Made by a program: the position numbers and the translations under genes
The notes under the pieces: generated by a model
The model's database searches: none
Seen by the model: only the letters and a program-made list of their open reading frames with translations
What the model was told of the DNA's origin: nothing
In this document: piece after piece, positions 46,234-57,661 of the stretch
How positions within the stretch are numbered: the stretch's first letter is position 1
Layout of the letters: the number at the start of each line of letters is the position of its first letter
Assembly: GCF_048569485.1 (NCBI RefSeq)
Contig: NC_134358.1
Span: forward strand, 216,476,128 to 216,540,127
Reading direction: 5' to 3'
DNA: 64,000 bases
Source: Anomaloglossus baeobatrachus
Taxonomy: Eukaryota; Chordata; Amphibia; Anura; Aromobatidae

Positions 46234-46662
46234 GGGTATGTGCGCACGTTGCTTTTTACCTGCTTTTTACCTGCTTTTTTGCTGCTTTTTCTTCTGCGCT
46301 GTTGAATGCCAAAATGGATGTGTTCTTCTATTCAAGCAAAGTCTATGGCAATTTGGGTTTCTTGTTCACACTATGTTGTTCAAAATGCTGCCTTTTTGTG
46401 GCAGAACTTTGGTCAAAAACTCAGCTTTGCAGTGCAAAACCCAAATGGCAAAAACAATTGACATGTTGCTTCTTTGAAAAGCTGAGTTTTTGACCAAAGT
46501 TCTGCCACAAAAAGGCAGCATTTTGAACAACAATAGTGTGAACAAGAAACCCAAATTCCCATAGACTTTGCTTGAATAGAAGAACACATCCATTTTGGCA
46601 TTAAACAACGCAGAAGAAAAAGCAGCAAAAAAGCAGGTAAAAAGCAACGTGCGCACATACCC
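46234..46662. mobile_element. Near-perfect palindromic MITE
   Basis: The whole 429 bp is two ~200-bp arms in inverted order (start GGGTATGTGCGCACGTTGCT, end AGCAACGTGCGCACATACCC), flanked by TTA (46231-46233 and 46663-46665). Matching open frames on opposite strands simply reflect the palindrome. A transcript would fold into one long hairpin. Confidence 0.92.
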
Positions 46663-46665
46663 TTA

Positions 46666-47187
46666 TGGCGGCAGAGTGCAATTTTAAAAGTGAGGTAGGT
46701 CACTGAGCAATCAATGACCTCTCAAACACACAGGAGACAAGTAGTGGGCAGAGGAACAAAAAGACGACCCTACTTCCAGTTCTGAGCAAATGCACAAATC
46801 TGTCATTAAATGAAAAACCTTCACAGACCAAAAGAAGAAGAATTAGAGAACCGATGCCTTCACCAAAGGTATCAATTTAATCAGTATAGCAGGGCCATTA
46901 CAGCCATGTCTTTCCTATATATTGCTAAATCTTCCTGACAGGTTCCCTTTAAAGACAACTCCTTGTATTTTTATAACAATACCTTTTATATACATTAGGT
47001 TATAATTTTTAAACTATTGGGTTCACCTATTGGTCGGGCCACTGGGCTATTCAGCTTTTGAAATTAGTATAAGAAAATAAAACTTTCATCACTTGTACGT
47101 TTAGGAAATTAGTAAATCAATACCGATATCTAAAGCTCATTAAATTGTAGCCTTTATCCTTTAATCATGTGATTACATTGGTCTGCC
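46666..47187. other. Unassigned; one TTAA-type MITE end
   Basis: CCTGACAGGTTCCCTTTAA at about 46935-46953 is the right terminus of the AGGGAACCTGTCA family. Its left partner is not found, so it is a truncated copy. Confidence 0.5.
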
Positions 47188-47190
47188 TTA

Positions 47191-48031
47191 GGGTACCTTC
47201 ACACTTAGCGATGCAGCAGCGATCCGACCAGCGATCTGACCTGGTCAGGATCGCTGCTGCATCGCTACATGGTCGCTGGTGAGCTGTCAAACAGGCAGAT
47301 CTCACCAGCGACCAGTGAACAGCCCCCAGCCAGCAGCGACGTGCAAGCGACGCTGCGCTTGCACGGAGCCGCCGTCTGGAAGCTGCGGAGACTGGTAACT
47401 AAGGTAAACATCGGGTATGGTTACCCGATGTTTACATTAGTTACCAGTGTGAGCAGGGAGCCGCGCACACTGAGCGCTGGCTCCTTGCTCTCCTAGCTAC
47501 AGTACACATCGGGTTAATTAACCCGATGTGTAATGCAGCTACATGTGCAGAGAGCAGGGAGCCGCGCACACTGCTTAGCGCTGGCTCCTTGCTCTCCTAG
47601 CTGCTGTACACATCGGGTTAATTAACCCGATGTGTACAGCAGCTACATGTGCAGAGAGCCGGAGCCGGCACTAGCAGCGTGAGAGCTGCAGAGGCTGGTA
47701 ACTAAGGTATATATCGGGTAACCACCTTGGTTACCCGATGTTTATCTTGGATACAGCTTACCTCAGCTGTCAGACGCCGGCTCCTGCTCCCTGCTCGCTT
47801 CATTTGTCGCTCTCTTGCTGTCACACACAGCGATCTGTGTGTCACAGCAGGAGAGCGGCTTTGAAGAAAACGAACCAGGGCTGTGTGTAACGAGCAGCGA
47901 TCTCGCAGCAGGGGCCAGATCGCTGCTCATTGTCACACACAGCGAGATCGCTAATGAGGTCACTGCTGCGTCACAAAAAGCGTGACTCAGCAGCGATCTC
48001 GGCAGCGAGCTCGCTGTGTGTGAAGCACCCC
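47191..48031. mobile_element. Harbinger-type MITE, inverted twin of 29897-30731
   Basis: Starts GGGTACCTTCACACTTAGCG and ends GCTGTGTGTGAAGCACCCC, flanked by TTA (47188-47190 and 48032-48034). Nearly identical in inverse orientation to the MITE inside DIRS copy B; a 75-residue chance frame is identical in both. Confidence 0.88.
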
Positions 48032-48199
48032 TTATTCCTCCAAATACACAGGTCATTGAATTAAATGCAGTAAATTGTAATCTGCCACAGGCTTAAAGGA
48101 AGCTTAAAAAGCAAACCTGCTGGCCATTTACAGCTACCATTAGCCATTTATAGTTTACACGCTTAAGGAGTCATCCAGTCCTATTTTACAAGGGGCTTA

Positions 48200-48538
48200 G
48201 GCTATGTACACAGTGCGTTTTTGGCCTCAAAACTGCATGACTGCTTCCCCAGCAAAGTCTATGAGTTTTCATTTTTGCTGTTCGCACACAACTTTTTTTA
48301 AGCTGCGTTTGAGCTTAAAAAAAAAAAAAAAATAATAATTGACATGTCAATTCTTTCCTGCGTTTTCCCCCCACGCAATGCATTGGAAAAACGCAGAAAA
48401 ACACAGATCAAAAACGCAGCAAAACGCACCAAATCGTGGTAAAAACGCATGCGTTTTTTTTTTGCCGCTGGTGCGCTTTTGTGCGTTTTAGCGTCCAAAA
48501 ACGCCGCGTCAAAAAAACCGCAGCGTGTACACATAGCC
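48200..48538. mobile_element. AAAACGCA-type MITE
   Basis: Left end GGCTATGTACACAGTGCG, right end CGCAGCGTGTACACATAGCC, flanked by TTA (48197-48199 and 48539-48541). The interior is rich in AAAACGCA/TGCGTTTT. Same family as 9990-10286. Confidence 0.85.
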
Positions 48539-48542
48539 TTAA

Positions 48543-49437
48543 AGGGAACCTGTCAGCAGAAATTTCGCAATAAAACTATAAAACTAAAAGATTCCCCCTC
48601 TGCAGCTCCTGGGCTGCATTCTAGCAAGGTTTCTGTTGCTATTGTGCCCCCTTTGAGACCTAAATAAATACTTTATAAATTCTTACCTTTTTGTATGCAA
48701 ATGTGTTTTTATGGTCACGGGGGAGGGCTGTCTTGCATCAGTTATTCGCCCTCCTGCCGCTGTACGCCGTGCCCCATTGCTCATTTCCATACATGAGGAC
48801 GCCGCCCAGTGCTCTTGAGGTCTTGCGCATACCCAGTGGCACTATCGCGGGACAGCACTGTGTAAAGCGTGACCGCTGGTGAGCCGATTGCGCAGGTGAG
48901 ATTATGGGCGGCGCTGTGATTGTCATCAGCGGCGTCATCCAAGTACCCGCCCATAATCTCGTGCCCACGGTAATCGGTAACGTGGTTCACATGACCAGCG
49001 CTTGCGCATAACAGTGGAGTCAAAAGGGAAAAGCGCGGGCACGAGATTATGGGCAATCACAGCGCCGCCCATAATCTCGCGCCTATGCAATCCCCTCACC
49101 AGCGTTCACACTGCACAGTGCTCAGTCCTGCGAGAGTGCCACTGGGCATGCGCGAGACCTCGGGAGGGGACAGTTACATGAGGAGGGCATCCTCGTGTAT
49201 GTAAATTAGCAATGGGGGACGGCGTACAGCGGCAGGAGGCGGAATAACGGATGAAATACAGCCCGCCCCCGTGACCATAAAAACACATTTGCATACAAAA
49301 AGGAAAGAATTTATAAAGTATTTACTTTTTCTCAAAAGGGGTACAATAGCAACAGGAACCTTTCTAGAATGCAGCCCAGGAGCTGCAGAAGGGGAATCTT
49401 TTAGTTTAATAGCGAAAATTCTGCTGACAGGTTCCCT
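48543..49437. mobile_element. TTAA-flanked long foldback MITE
   Basis: AGGGAACCTGTCAGCAGAAA and TTCTGCTGACAGGTTCCCT at the ends, flanked by TTAA (48539-48542 and 49438-49441). Long arms mirror each other (CTGCAGCTCCTGGGCTGCAT against ATGCAGCCCAGGAGCTGCAG; TTTATGGTCACGGGGG against CCCCCGTGACCATAAA). No transposase. Confidence 0.88.
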
Positions 49438-49441
49438 TTAA

Positions 49442-50379
49442 GGACTAACAGGGAGGTAAGTTGCTAATTACCTACCTGTTGTGACTAGCGCCGATCTCTG
49501 CTTGCACAGAACGGTCACTGACCACTCATGCCGGTGATTTAGTGAATTCCACTGATGTCACATCTACAGAACAATGGCTTATTATCCACTTTACTCTGTT
49601 GACAGGGTGTGACTGCTGACATGCTTAATGGACAGCCAGCTCTCCAATGCCTGAGGAAAACTGGCTGTCAATCAGCAGGACGTCGGTAGTTATACCTAGT
49701 CAACAGAGCAACCTAGAAGAAGAAGAGCTGCTCTGATGATGTGGAGCAGCTGAAATGTCACTAGGAGCAGTTAATAACTATGCCAGCGCGGATACAACAG
49801 GCAGAAAGTTGCCTCTGGTAACAACTACCTGCTCCTTATCACGGCAGTTGAAGACGTTATAATTTAAGTAAAATGATCTATTCAATGCATTTGAAGGTCT
49901 CCAGGAAAAGATATACATATTTCTTTACCAGTTTCAATAATTGCGAACAATCTGTCTTACTTTGCTAAAAGGTTTATTCTCATCTCCAAGATCCTATCCT
50001 AATATGTAGTAGGTGTGAATATTATTAGTCTATCAGTAAAACTATCCTACATTTCTAAATTGGAGCGATTTGCTAATATTATTACACCTACTGCATACTG
50101 GGATAGGAGTTCGGAGATGGGAATATCCCTTAAGGATAGAGTCTACTATAAGGTCCAGAATAATTAATAAAAAAAATCTAGATCTATCCATATATGTTAA
50201 TATAATTCTTTAGAATATTACACACACACAGTATATTTTACAATAAAAAAGGGCCTAAGATTAAAAGCAAAAACAGGCAATTGATAAAGTCGCACAAGAT
50301 TAACAAAAAATTGCCATTGTTTGGATTCATACAAAAAAACGCAGCATATTTAAATAAATTATATAGGACTAACTCTAAG
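49442..50379. other. Unassigned
   Basis: Mostly AT-rich. A pair of inverted segments around 49985-50130 (CTCATCTCCAAGATCCTATC against GGGATAGGAGTTCGGAGATG) suggests a decayed foldback repeat. No gene seen. Confidence 0.45.
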
Positions 50380-50421
50380 AAGGGAATTTTGTTTACTTAC
50401 CGTAAATTCCTTTTCTTCTAG

Positions 50422-50755
50422 CTCCTATTGGGAGACCCAGACAATTGGGTGTATAGCTTCTGCCTCCGGAGGCCACACAAAGTATTACACTTTAAAAAGT
50501 GTAACCCCTCCCCTCTGCCTATACACCCTCCCGTGGATCACGGGCTCCTCAGTTTTGGTGCAAAAGCAGGAAGGAGGAAACTTATAAATTGGTCTAAGGT
50601 AAATTCAATCCGAAGGATGTTCGGAGAACTGAAAACCATGAACCAAAAGAAAAATTCAACATGAACAACATGTGTACACAAAAGAACAACAGCCCGAAGG
50701 GAACAGGGGCGGGTGCTGGGTCTCCCAATAGGATCTAGAAGAAAAGGAATTTACG
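50422..50755. promoter_or_regulatory. Copy D terminal cassette with splice-like sites
   Basis: Plus strand: TTCCTTTTCTTCTAG ends at 50421 and ACG|GTAAGTAA has GT at 50756-50757, bounding 334 bp. Mirror pair on the minus strand. Confidence 0.5.
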
Positions 50756-50883
50756 GTAAGTAAACAAAATTCCCTTCTTCTTTGTCGCTCCATTTGGAGA
50801 CCCAGACAATTGGGACGTCCAAAAGCAGTCCCTGGGTGGGTAAAAGAATACCTCGATAAAAAGAGCCGAAAAACGACCCCCTC

Positions 50884-52665
50884 TTAAAGGTGGGCAACAG
50901 CCGCCTGAAGGACTCGCCTACCTAGACTGGCGTCTGCCGAAGCATAGGTATGCACCTGATAGTGTTTCGTGAAAGTGTGCAGACTAGACCAGGTAGCTGC
51001 CCGACACACCTGCTGAGCCGTAGCCCGGTGCCGCAGTGCCCAGGACGCACCCACGGCTCTGGTAGAATGGGCTTTCAACTCTGAAGGAGGTGGAAGCCCA
51101 GAACGGTAGGATTCAAGAATCGGTTCCTTGATCCATCGAGCCAAGGTTGACTTGGAAGCCTGCGAACCCCTACGCTGGCCAGCGACAAGGACAAAGAGCG
51201 CATCTGAACGGCGCAGGGGCGCCGTGCGAGACACGTAGAGCCGGAGTGCTCTCACTAAATCTAACGAGTGCAAATCCTTTTCACATTGGTGAACTGGATG
51301 AGGGCAAAATGAAGGTAAGGAGATATCCTGATTGAGATGAAACGGGGATACCACCTTAGGGAGAAATTCCGGAACAGGACGCAGAACCACCTTATCCTGG
51401 TGAAAAACCAGGAAGGGGGCTTTGCATGACAGAGCTACCAGCTCCGACACTCTACGGAGCGATGTAACTGCCACTAGAAAAGCCACCTTCTGCGAAAGAC
51501 GTGATAAAGAGACCTCCCGCAGCGGCTCGAAAGGTGGTTTCTGAAGAGCCGTTAGCACCCTGTTGAGGTCCCAGGGTTCCAGCGGACGCTTGTAAGGTGG
51601 GACTATGTGGCAAACTCCCTGCAGGAACGTGCGGACCTGCGGAAGCCTGGCTAGACGCTTTTGAAAAAATACGGAAAGCACAGATACTTGTCCCTTGAGA
51701 GAGCCGAGAGACAAACCCTTGTCCATTCCGGATTGAAGGAATGAAAGAAAAGTGGGTAAGGCAAAGGGCCAGGGAGTAAAACCCTTGTCAGAGCACCAGG
51801 CTAAGAAGATCCTCCAAGACCTGTGATAGATCTTGGCGGACGTTGGTTTCCTGGCCTGTCTCATAGTGGCAATGACATCTTGAGATAACCCTGAGGACGC
51901 TAGGAGCCAGGACTCAATGGCCACACAGTCAGGTTGAGGGCCGCAGAATTCAGATGGAAAAACGGCCCTTGAGACAGCAAGTCTGGGCGGTCTGGGAGCG
52001 CCCACGGTTGACCCACCGTGAGATGCCACAGATCCGGGTACCACGACCGCCTCGGCCAATCTGGAGCGACGAGAATGGCGTGACGACAGTCGGACCTGAT
52101 TTTGCGCAGCACTCTGGGGAGCATCGCCAGAGGAGGAAACAGATAGGGAAGTCGAAACTGCGACCAATCCTGAACTAATGCGTCCGCCGCCAGAGCTCTG
52201 TGATCTTGAGACCGGGCCATGAATGCCGGGACTTTGTTGTTGTGCCGTGACGCCATGAGATCGACGTCCGGCGTTCCCCAGCGGCGACAGATCTCTCGAA
52301 ACACGTCTGGGTGAAGAGACCATTCCCCCGCGTCCATGCCCTGTCGGCTGAGAAAATCTGCTTCCCAGTTTTCTACGCCCGGGATGTGAACTGCGGAGAT
52401 GGTGAAAGCTGTGGCTTCCACCCACTGCAGAATTCGTCGGACTTCCTGGAAGGCTTGACGACTGCGAGTGCCGCCTTGGTGGTTGATGTACGCGACGGCC
52501 GTGGCGTTGTCCGACTGGATTCGGATCTGCCTGCCCTCCAGCCACCGATGAAAGGCCAATAGGGCTAGATACACTGCCCTTATCTCCAGAATATTGATCT
52601 GAAGGGATGACTCTATCGGAGTCCAGGTTCCCTGAGCCCTGTGGTGGAGAAAAACCGCCCCCCAC
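50884..52665 (-). pseudogene. DIRS copy D tyrosine recombinase frame
   Basis: 593 codons. The C-terminal ~370 residues have TSLRRVSELVAL, HSTRAVGASWALRHRATAQQ and TFTKHYQ, the recombinase catalytic set. The N-terminal ~220 residues are Ser/Arg/Gly-rich and overlap the RNase H frame over about 765 bp, as in copy B. Part of a fossil element. Confidence 0.88.
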
Positions 52666-53812
52666 CCTGACAGGCTCGCGTCCGTCGTGACCACAGCCCA
52701 GGTGGGGGGTAGGAAGGATTTCCCCTGCGACAGAGTTGGGAAGGAGCCACCACTGAAGTGACTTCTTGGTTGCAAGGGAAAGAGACGCTCCTGTCGAGTG
52801 AGGTCGACCTCCTGTCCCATTGTCGGAGAATGTCCCACTGGAGTGGCCGCAGATGGAATTGTGCGAAGGGCACTGCCTCCATTGCTGCCACCATCTTCCC
52901 CAGAAAGTGCATGAGGCGCCTCAAGGGGTGTGACTGACCCCGAAGAAGAGATTGCACCCCTGCCTGCAGAGAAAGCTGTTTGTCCAGCGGTAGCATGACC
53001 ACCGCTGACTGAGTATGAAACTCCATCCCCAGGTAAGTCAGTGATTGGGTCGGTGTCAACTTGGATTTTGGAAAGTTGATGATCCATCCGAACTGCTGGA
53101 GAGTCGCCAGAGCGACGGAAAGGCTGTTTTGACACGCCAACTGAGAGGGTGCCCTGACCAGAAGATCGTCTAAGTAGGGAATCACCGAGTGTCCATGAGA
53201 GTGTAGGACCGCCACAACAGATGCCATGACCTTGGTGAACACCCGTGGGGCTGTCGCCAGGCCGAAACGCAATGCCACGAACTGAAGGTGTTCGTCCCTG
53301 ATGGCGAAGCGCAAAAAGCGTTGATGTTCGGGTGCGATCGGCACATGGAGATAAGCATCCTTGATGTCGATTGATGCTAGGAAGTCTCCTTGTGACATTG
53401 AAGCAATGACAGAGCGGAGAGATTCCATCCGAAACCGTCTGGTGCTCACATGTCTGTTGAGTAGTTTGAGGTCCAGAACGGGACGGAACGAGCCGTCCTT
53501 CTTTGGCACCACAAACAAGTTGGAGTAAAAGCCGCGACCATGTTCCTGGAGGGGAACAGGGATCACAACTCCTTCTGTTTTCAGAGCGTTCACCGCCTGA
53601 AAAAGTGCATCGGCTCGCTCGGGGGGCGGAGCTGTTCTGAAGAAACGAGTCGGAGGACGAGAGCTGAACTCTATCCTGTAACCATGAGACAGAATGTCTC
53701 TCACCCATCGGTCTTGAACATGTGGCCACCAGGCGTCGCAAAAGCGGGAGAGCCTGCCACCGACCGAGATTGCCACCGACCGAGGATGCGGTTCGGGGAT
53801 GCAGAGAGTCAT
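51900..53812 (-). pseudogene. DIRS copy D RT/RNase H region
   Basis: RT palm (LLNRHVSTRRFRMESLRSVI; DFLASIDIKDAYLHVPIAPE), catalytic YLDDLLVRAPS, thumb (IINFPKSKLTPTQSLTYLGM), RNase H (LTTDAS-type start, QSDNATAVAYINHQGGTRSR; HIPGVENWEADFLSRQ) and the C-terminal region (ILVAPDWPRRSWYPDLWHL). Fossil. Confidence 0.88.
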
Positions 53813-55344
53813 GAGGAGGCCGCCTTGGAAGCAGCGCCTCCTGCGGCCTTTTGGGGGCGTGACTTAGCCCGCCACGCATAGGAGTTCCTCTGGCCTTTCT
53901 CCGGCCTGCTGGACGAAGAGGATTGGGGCTTGGCGGAGGGACGAAAGGAGCGAAACCTCGATTGTATCTGTCGTTGCTGAGGTCTCTTTGGTTTGGACTG
54001 GGGTAAGGAGGAGTCCTTTCCCTTAGATTCCTTAATAATCTCATCCAATCGTTCGCCAAACAATCTGTCGCCAGCAAACGACAAACCGGTTAAGAACCTC
54101 TTGGAGGCCGAATCTGCCTTCCATTCGCGCAGCCACATGGCCCTGCGGACTGCCACAGAGTTAGCAGATGCCACCGCTGTACGGCTAGCAGAGTCTAAAA
54201 CTGCGTTCATGGCGTAGGAAGAAAAAACTGACGCCTGGGAAGTCAAAGACGTAACCTGCGGAGCAGAATTACGTGTAACCGCATTAATCTCAGCCAGACA
54301 AGCTGAGATAGCTTGTAGTGCCCACACGGCTGCAAAGGCCGGGGCAAAAGACGCGCCCGTGGCTTCATAGATGGATTTCATCAGGAGCTCTATCTGCCTG
54401 TCAGTGGCATCCTTTAGCGATGATCCATCTGCAACCGATACCACAGATCTAGCCGCCAATCTAGAGACTGGGGGATCCAGCTTGGGACATTGAGCCCAAC
54501 CCTTAACAACGTCAGAAGGGAAGGGGTAACGTGTGTCAGTAAGACGCTTAGTAAAGCGCTTGTCCGGAACCGCTCTGGGCTTCTGGACAGCATCTCTGAA
54601 GTTAGAGTGATCGAAAAACGCACTCCGTGTACGTTTAGGGAACCGAAACTGGTGTTTCTCCTGCTGAGAAGTCGACTCCTCTACAGGTGGCGGTGGGGGA
54701 GAGATATCTAACACCTGGTTGATGGACGAGATAAGATCATTTACTATGGCGTCCCCTTCAGGTGTATCAAGATTGAGGGCAACGTCAGTGTCAGAGCCCT
54801 GAGCAGCGACGTCCGCCTCGTCCTCCAGAGAGTCCTCACGCTGGGAACCTGAGCAGCGTGAAGAAGTCGGGGAAGATTCCCAGCGTGCCCGCTTAGCCGG
54901 TCTGGGACTGTGGTCCGGGCCGGAGTCCTCCACGTGAGACCTAGGGCCCCCCCCTGGGAACGTGCTGCGGCGCGGGCAGAGAGGGGCCTGGGGGTGAAGA
55001 TCCAACAGGGCCCGGGGCCTGTGTAGGGACCGGTCTGGACTGCAAAGCTTCAAGCAGCTTGGCAGACCATTTGTCCATAGACTGAGCCATGGATTGTGAG
55101 AGTGACTCAGTTTTTCAGCAAAAACTGCAAACTCTGTCCCTGCCGCCTGGACAGGGGGAGCAAGGGATTCTACCTGAGCCGAGGGGCCCACTAGTGACCG
55201 AGGCTCCGGTTGTGGAAGCAAAACAGGGGTTGAGCATTGCTCACAGTGAGGGTACGTGGAACCCGCAGGTAACTTAGCCGCACAAGAGGTACAGGTCGCA
55301 AAATAACCCTGTGTCTTGGCACCCTTGCTCCTTGTGGACGACAT
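53809..55344 (-). pseudogene. DIRS copy D Gag frame
   Basis: About 511 codons from MSSTRSKGAK. CTSCAAKLPAGSTYPHCEQC gives the C-x2-C-x12-C-x2-C finger. Middle and C-terminal parts align with B (SLKDATDRQIELLMKSIYEA; GDRLFGERLDEIIKESKGKD). The open frame extends to an ATG at 55512, but that stretch is inside copy E's terminal sequence, so the start at 55344 is preferred. Part of a fossil element. Confidence 0.8.
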
Positions 55345-55410
55345 CCTGTTGTCTCCCAGGAGAGTGATCACTGAGGGTATGTGGGGAGGGTATACAGCCC
55401 GACCGAACAG

Positions 55411-55764
55411 AAGAAGGGAATTTTGTTTACTTACCGTAAATTCCTTTTCTTCTAGCTCCAATTGGGAGACCCAGACAATTGGGTGTATAGCTACTGCCTC
55501 CGGAGGCCGCACAAAGTACTACACTTAAAAGTGTAAGGCCCCTCCCCTTCTGGCTATACACCCCCCCGTGGGAGCACGGGTCCTTCAGTTTTAGTGCAAA
55601 AGCAAGAAGGAGGAAAGCCAATAACTGTTTCAAAAACAAATTCAATCCGATAAACAATATCGGAGAACGTAAGTTATTAACATGAACAACATGTGCACCC
55701 GAAAAACAAATACCCTCAGAAAAACAGGGCGGGTGCTGGGTCTCCCAATTGGAGCTAGAAGAAA
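55411..55764 (-). mobile_element. DIRS-like copy E, 3' terminal fragment
   Basis: The 3' edge and inverted terminal sequence of a B/D-type element (acceptor-like TTCCTTTTCTTCTAG ending at 55455), up to the start of its internal complementary region, where copy F begins. Inserted in the leader of D. The remainder is not in the window. Confidence 0.85.
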
Positions 55765-57068
55765 AAGAGAATTTTGTTTACTTACCGTAAATTCTTTTTC
55801 TTATAGTTCCGACATGGGAGACCCAGACCATGGGTGTATGCTACTGCCCCCCGGAGGACACACAAAGTTACTACACTCAAAAACGTGTAGCTCCTCCCTC
55901 CTAGCATATACACCCCCTGCCAGCCAGATCTAGCCAGTTTAGTGCAAAAGCTGAAGGAGGACATCCACCCACAAGAAGAGACGGAGTAAAAACCGGCAGA
56001 ACCGGAACCTCTGTCTACAACAATAACAGCCGGTGAAGACACACGGAACAAGAAACCTGCCAACAGGCAATAGGGAGGGTGCTGGGTCTCCCATGTCGGA
56101 ACTATAAGAAAAAGAATTTACGGTAAGTAAACAAAATTCTCTTTTTCTTTATCGTTCCTTTATGGGAGACCCAGACCATGGGACGTTCCAAAGCAGTCCA
56201 TGGGTGGGAATAAACAGACACTGAGAAGCAGGCAAACCTAACTTCACAAATGGGCGACAGACGCCAGAAAAATGCATCTACCCAAGCCCGCGTCTGCCAA
56301 AGCATGAGCATGCCTTGGGTAGTGCTTCGAAAAAGTATGCAGACTAATTCGAGCTGGAGTCTGACAGACCTACTGAGCCGTAACCTGGTGCCTGAAAGCC
56401 CAAAAAGGCGCCGACAGGTCTGATCAAATGTGCTCTGATCCCCGGCGGGGAAGGCACTTGAGTACACTTGTAGGTCTCGGAAATGGCCGACCTAAGCCAA
56501 CGAACCAGGGTCGGCATAGATGTCGAGAGACCGCTACGCTGACGAACAGTCAGCACCAGAGAGGTGCACCGCCTAATAACGGCGGTGCGAGACACATAGA
56601 TCCGGAGCGGCCGCACCAGATCCAGGATATGCAGCGCTTCCTTAAGCGATGAATAGGAGCCGGACAAAAGGAAGGCAGGAAAATTGCCCCGAATAAGGTG
56701 GGAGCAGTAACCGCCTTAGGGAAAAAGTCCGGAGTCGGATGAAGACCACCTTGTCTTGATGCAAGAGACCAAAAAAAGGGGGTGACTCCGAGGGAGTGCA
56801 GCCAGAACTCTCTGGCGGGAAATTATAGCCACTAGAAAGAGTACTTTCTGTGAAAGACACAACAAAGAAACCTCCCGAAGATGGCGCAAAAGGGGGGTTT
56901 CCGGGAACCGGGAGGACCGGATTAAGGTCCGAGGTCTCCATAGGCCGCCGGAAGGCGGAATGATGTGGGATGCGCCCTTAAAGGAGCGCACCGGAGCCAG
57001 CCGGACGATTCGCCGCTGGCACATACTGACAGAGCCGAGACCTGTCCCTTAAAGAAGGATAGTCCTAG
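55765..57068 (-). mobile_element. DIRS-like copy F, 3' part
   Basis: C-type terminal sequence (GACCCAGACCATGGGTGTAT), internal complementary region near 56090-56180 and a decayed recombinase portion (56.2-57.07 kb), ended by a retroviral LTR at 57069. The splice-like cassette is 55807-56122. Fossil with many breaks, older-looking than C. Confidence 0.87.
56230..57068 (-). pseudogene. DIRS copy F recombinase remains
   Basis: Minus-strand fragments such as LDLVRPLRIYVSRTAVIRRC and LREVSLLCLSQKVLFLVAII align with copy C's recombinase. Fossil, incomplete because of the LTR insertion. Confidence 0.8.
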
Positions 57069-57640
57069 TGTTGAGGAGGACCTTTACATCAAATACTTAA
57101 TTAACCTTTTGATAAGGGATTGTGGGAAATATATCGTTTTGCCTTACATAATTCAGGTTTCAGATCATATAAATGACACAGATATAAAGATGGCCGCTGT
57201 TTCCTGTTATCCACACCTTGCTTGGAATGCAAGGAATGTCCAGATGAAAGAAGACCTCCATATAAGGGAAGACTGGTCAAGCTGGAAATCACAGACCAAA
57301 CCATCAGCATGGATGCACCAGATGACGTCCCTCCCATCGTCATGGTTTCATCCACTGGAGTCAGACCCGCCCATCAACAGCAACACGGATCTCCCCATTG
57401 GCTAGCTCATGAACTGTCCCACTAAATATGCATATCTGAACTTGTGTACGCCCCTAGCCTATATCAAGAGGACGCATGAGTCCCCTCTGTCTGTTTTGGT
57501 GCCATTTTCTACTGTGACCAAGAAGAGACTTCATATCCGACTGTGTCTGGTGTGAATTCTTTTATGCATGCACTTGGCCCATATCAATTCGGCCAGGCAA
57601 TAGGCAACTAGTGATCTCTGGTTAAGAGTTCAACCTAACA
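57069..57640 (+). mobile_element. Retroviral 5' LTR
   Basis: 572 bp, from TGTTGAGG to CCTAACA, with terminal TGTT...AACA inverted ends. The left edge is fixed by comparison with copy C: F's sequence stops after ATAGTCCTAG at 57068. A TATA-like CTATATCAAG lies at about 57458-57467. The presumed U3 part holds AAGATGGCCGC near 57187, matching the YY1-type CCAT-N-TT core. The 3' LTR is beyond the window, so age from LTR divergence cannot be read. Confidence 0.88.
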
Positions 57641-57643
57641 TTA

Positions 57644-57661
57644 TTGGCGCCAACGTGGAGC
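57644..57661 (+). promoter_or_regulatory. Retroviral primer-binding site
   Basis: TGGCGCCAACGTGGAGCC lies three bases after the LTR end. It resembles the lysine-tRNA type site (TGGCGCCCAACGTGGGG) but differs by a missing C and other changes. The primer tRNA is therefore uncertain. Confidence 0.7.

Larger units (their letters stand above)
50380..55410 (-). mobile_element. DIRS-like retrotransposon copy D, 5' end displaced
   Basis: Fossil DIRS1-like element on the minus strand, same subfamily as B. Its 3' edge (50380), internal complementary region (50731-50800), recombinase (50.9-52.0 kb), RT/RNase H (51.9-53.8 kb) and Gag (53.8-55.34 kb) are in the window. Its leader is cut at about 55410 by copy E, so the rest probably lies beyond the retrovirus. 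Close in sequence to B. A small number of breaks; young. Confidence 0.9.

Noticed and set aside
46238-46703. Matching open frames on opposite strands as a gene pair
   Set aside because: They are the two arms of one palindromic MITE.
55345-55512. Extension of the DIRS copy D Gag frame to an upstream ATG
   Set aside because: The extension is read from copy E's terminal sequence; B and C start at the position equivalent to 55344.
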